From JAADDG01 sp964450755 (GTDB lineage Bacteria; Campylobacterota; Campylobacteria; Campylobacterales; JAADDG01), in contig CAYVDJ010000015.1 in assembly GCA_964450755.1 (NCBI GenBank), positions 1 through 5,677 of the forward strand: DNA of 5,677 bases, given 5' to 3'. This document shows positions 5,298 to 5,677 of this stretch, one piece after another. The stretch's first letter is position 1, and every line of letters starts with the position of its first letter. The notes under the pieces are model-generated. The model was not told the origin of the DNA and did not search any database. It saw only the letters and a list, made by a program, of their open reading frames with translations. The position numbers and the translations under genes are program-made.

Positions 5298-5677
5298 ATG
5301 GAAATATCCTTATTCTCACCGCTTCCTCCCTCTTCACCATCCGCTCCGAGAGATTTAAGCTCATAATCATGACCTTCACTGCCCGGTTTTTTATAGATAT
5401 AGGGATTTCCCCACGGATCCGCTTCCACTTTTTTAGGCAGATATGGGCCGTTGAAACCTTTCAGCGCCGCTTTTCTCGCCCAAAGGATCTTAAGTCCCTC
5501 CTCCGTTGTCGGATATCTTCCCACATCAAGATGAAAACTGTCAAGCGCAGAAGAGAAAAGTTCCATCTGAGCTCTGGCGGTTTTATCTTTGGCACTTTTT
5601 AACTGCCCGAAAAATTTAGGTCCCACAAGTGAGGCGAGTAAACCGATAATAGCTATAACAACCAAAAGTTCTATCAG
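5288..5677 (-). CDS. gspG: Type II secretion major pseudopilin GspG, 5' end missing
   Basis: This is the C-terminal 129 residues of the major pseudopilin, whose polymer forms the periplasmic pseudopilus that pushes substrates through the secretin. The visible part begins inside the hydrophobic N-terminal helix (LIELLVVIAIIGLLASLVGP), so only the leader, the cleavage site and the first mature residues are lost beyond the window. Family hallmarks follow: YPTTEEGLKIL (residues 55-65 of the fragment), GPYLPKK, DPWGNPYIYKKPG, and the C-terminal loop SLGADGEEGG...DISIWD, which in GspG proteins holds the calcium site that stabilises the fold. These motifs separate it from type IV pilins. The first Met-like codon inside the window (TTG at 5665) is not the real start, because the frame is open and pilin-like to the edge. 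The stop overlaps the start of gspE by 10 bases. Identification is very secure. Confidence 0.96.
   Translation of the reverse strand: MIELLVVIAIIGLLASLVGPKFFGQLKSAKDKTARAQMELFSSALDSFHLDVGRYPTTEEGLKILWARKAALKGFNGPYLPKKVEADPWGNPYIYKKPGSEGHDYELKSLGADGEEGGSGENKDISIWD
5307..5311 (-). promoter_or_regulatory. Ribosome binding site of gspE
   Basis: The sequence AAGGA on the minus strand lies 9 bases before the TTG at 5297, within the last codons of gspG. It supports TTG as the gspE start, since the first in-frame residues after it (GLDKKIGEIL) run straight into the MshEN motif. Confidence 0.6.

Noticed and set aside
4933..5358. Plus-strand open frame of 141 codons opposite gspE
   Set aside because: Its product is Ser/Lys-rich low-complexity sequence, as expected from the complement of an AT-rich coding region; gspE motifs on the other strand are decisive.
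1..5677. Search for CRISPR arrays, tRNA or rRNA genes, insertion sequences or defence systems
   Set aside because: No spaced direct repeats, no tRNA-like fold and no transposase or nuclease motifs were seen; the window is filled by the secretion operon.

Overview
The window is a piece of a type II secretion system (T2SS) operon, entirely on the minus strand. Read in the direction of transcription (right to left) it runs gspG (5' end cut by the window edge), gspE, gspF, a short gspH-like gene, gspI, gspJ and gspK, followed after an AT-rich gap by the likely first codons of another gene. Every pair of neighbouring genes from gspG to gspK overlaps by about 4 to 44 bases, so they are almost certainly one transcript with coupled translation. 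The promoter lies outside the window to the right.

The AT-rich sequence, the codon use (many ATA, AGA and AAA) and prepilin motifs of the form KKA-FTxIE fit a member of the Campylobacterota (formerly Epsilonproteobacteria), perhaps a free-living sulfur- or hydrogen-oxidising genus. This is an inference from style; genus and species cannot be read from the window.

The genes encode the core of the pseudopilus machine. GspG is the major pseudopilin. The GspH-like protein, GspI, GspJ and GspK are the minor pseudopilins expected to form the tip. GspF is the inner-membrane platform and GspE the cytoplasmic ATPase that drives assembly. The outer-membrane secretin (GspD), GspC, GspL, GspM and the prepilin peptidase are not in the window. 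The partial gene at the left edge could be one of the accessory inner-membrane proteins, but this cannot be shown.

The most notable points lie in details of a known system rather than in a new one. An 18-bp palindrome (GGTGCAACGCGTTGCACC) with a GTAG-like tetranucleotide on one side occurs three times in the same orientation, and two copies sit inside the cleaved leader peptides of gspH and gspI, in the same reading frame (VQRVAP). gspJ has no ATG, GTG or TTG able to supply its prepilin leader and seems to start at ATC. GspE opens with two 24-residue motifs separated by 5 residues, matching the c-di-GMP-binding MshEN pattern. All four minor pseudopilins have Ala rather than Gly before the cleavage site. 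gspF carries a run of seven G/C bases that could be slippery.
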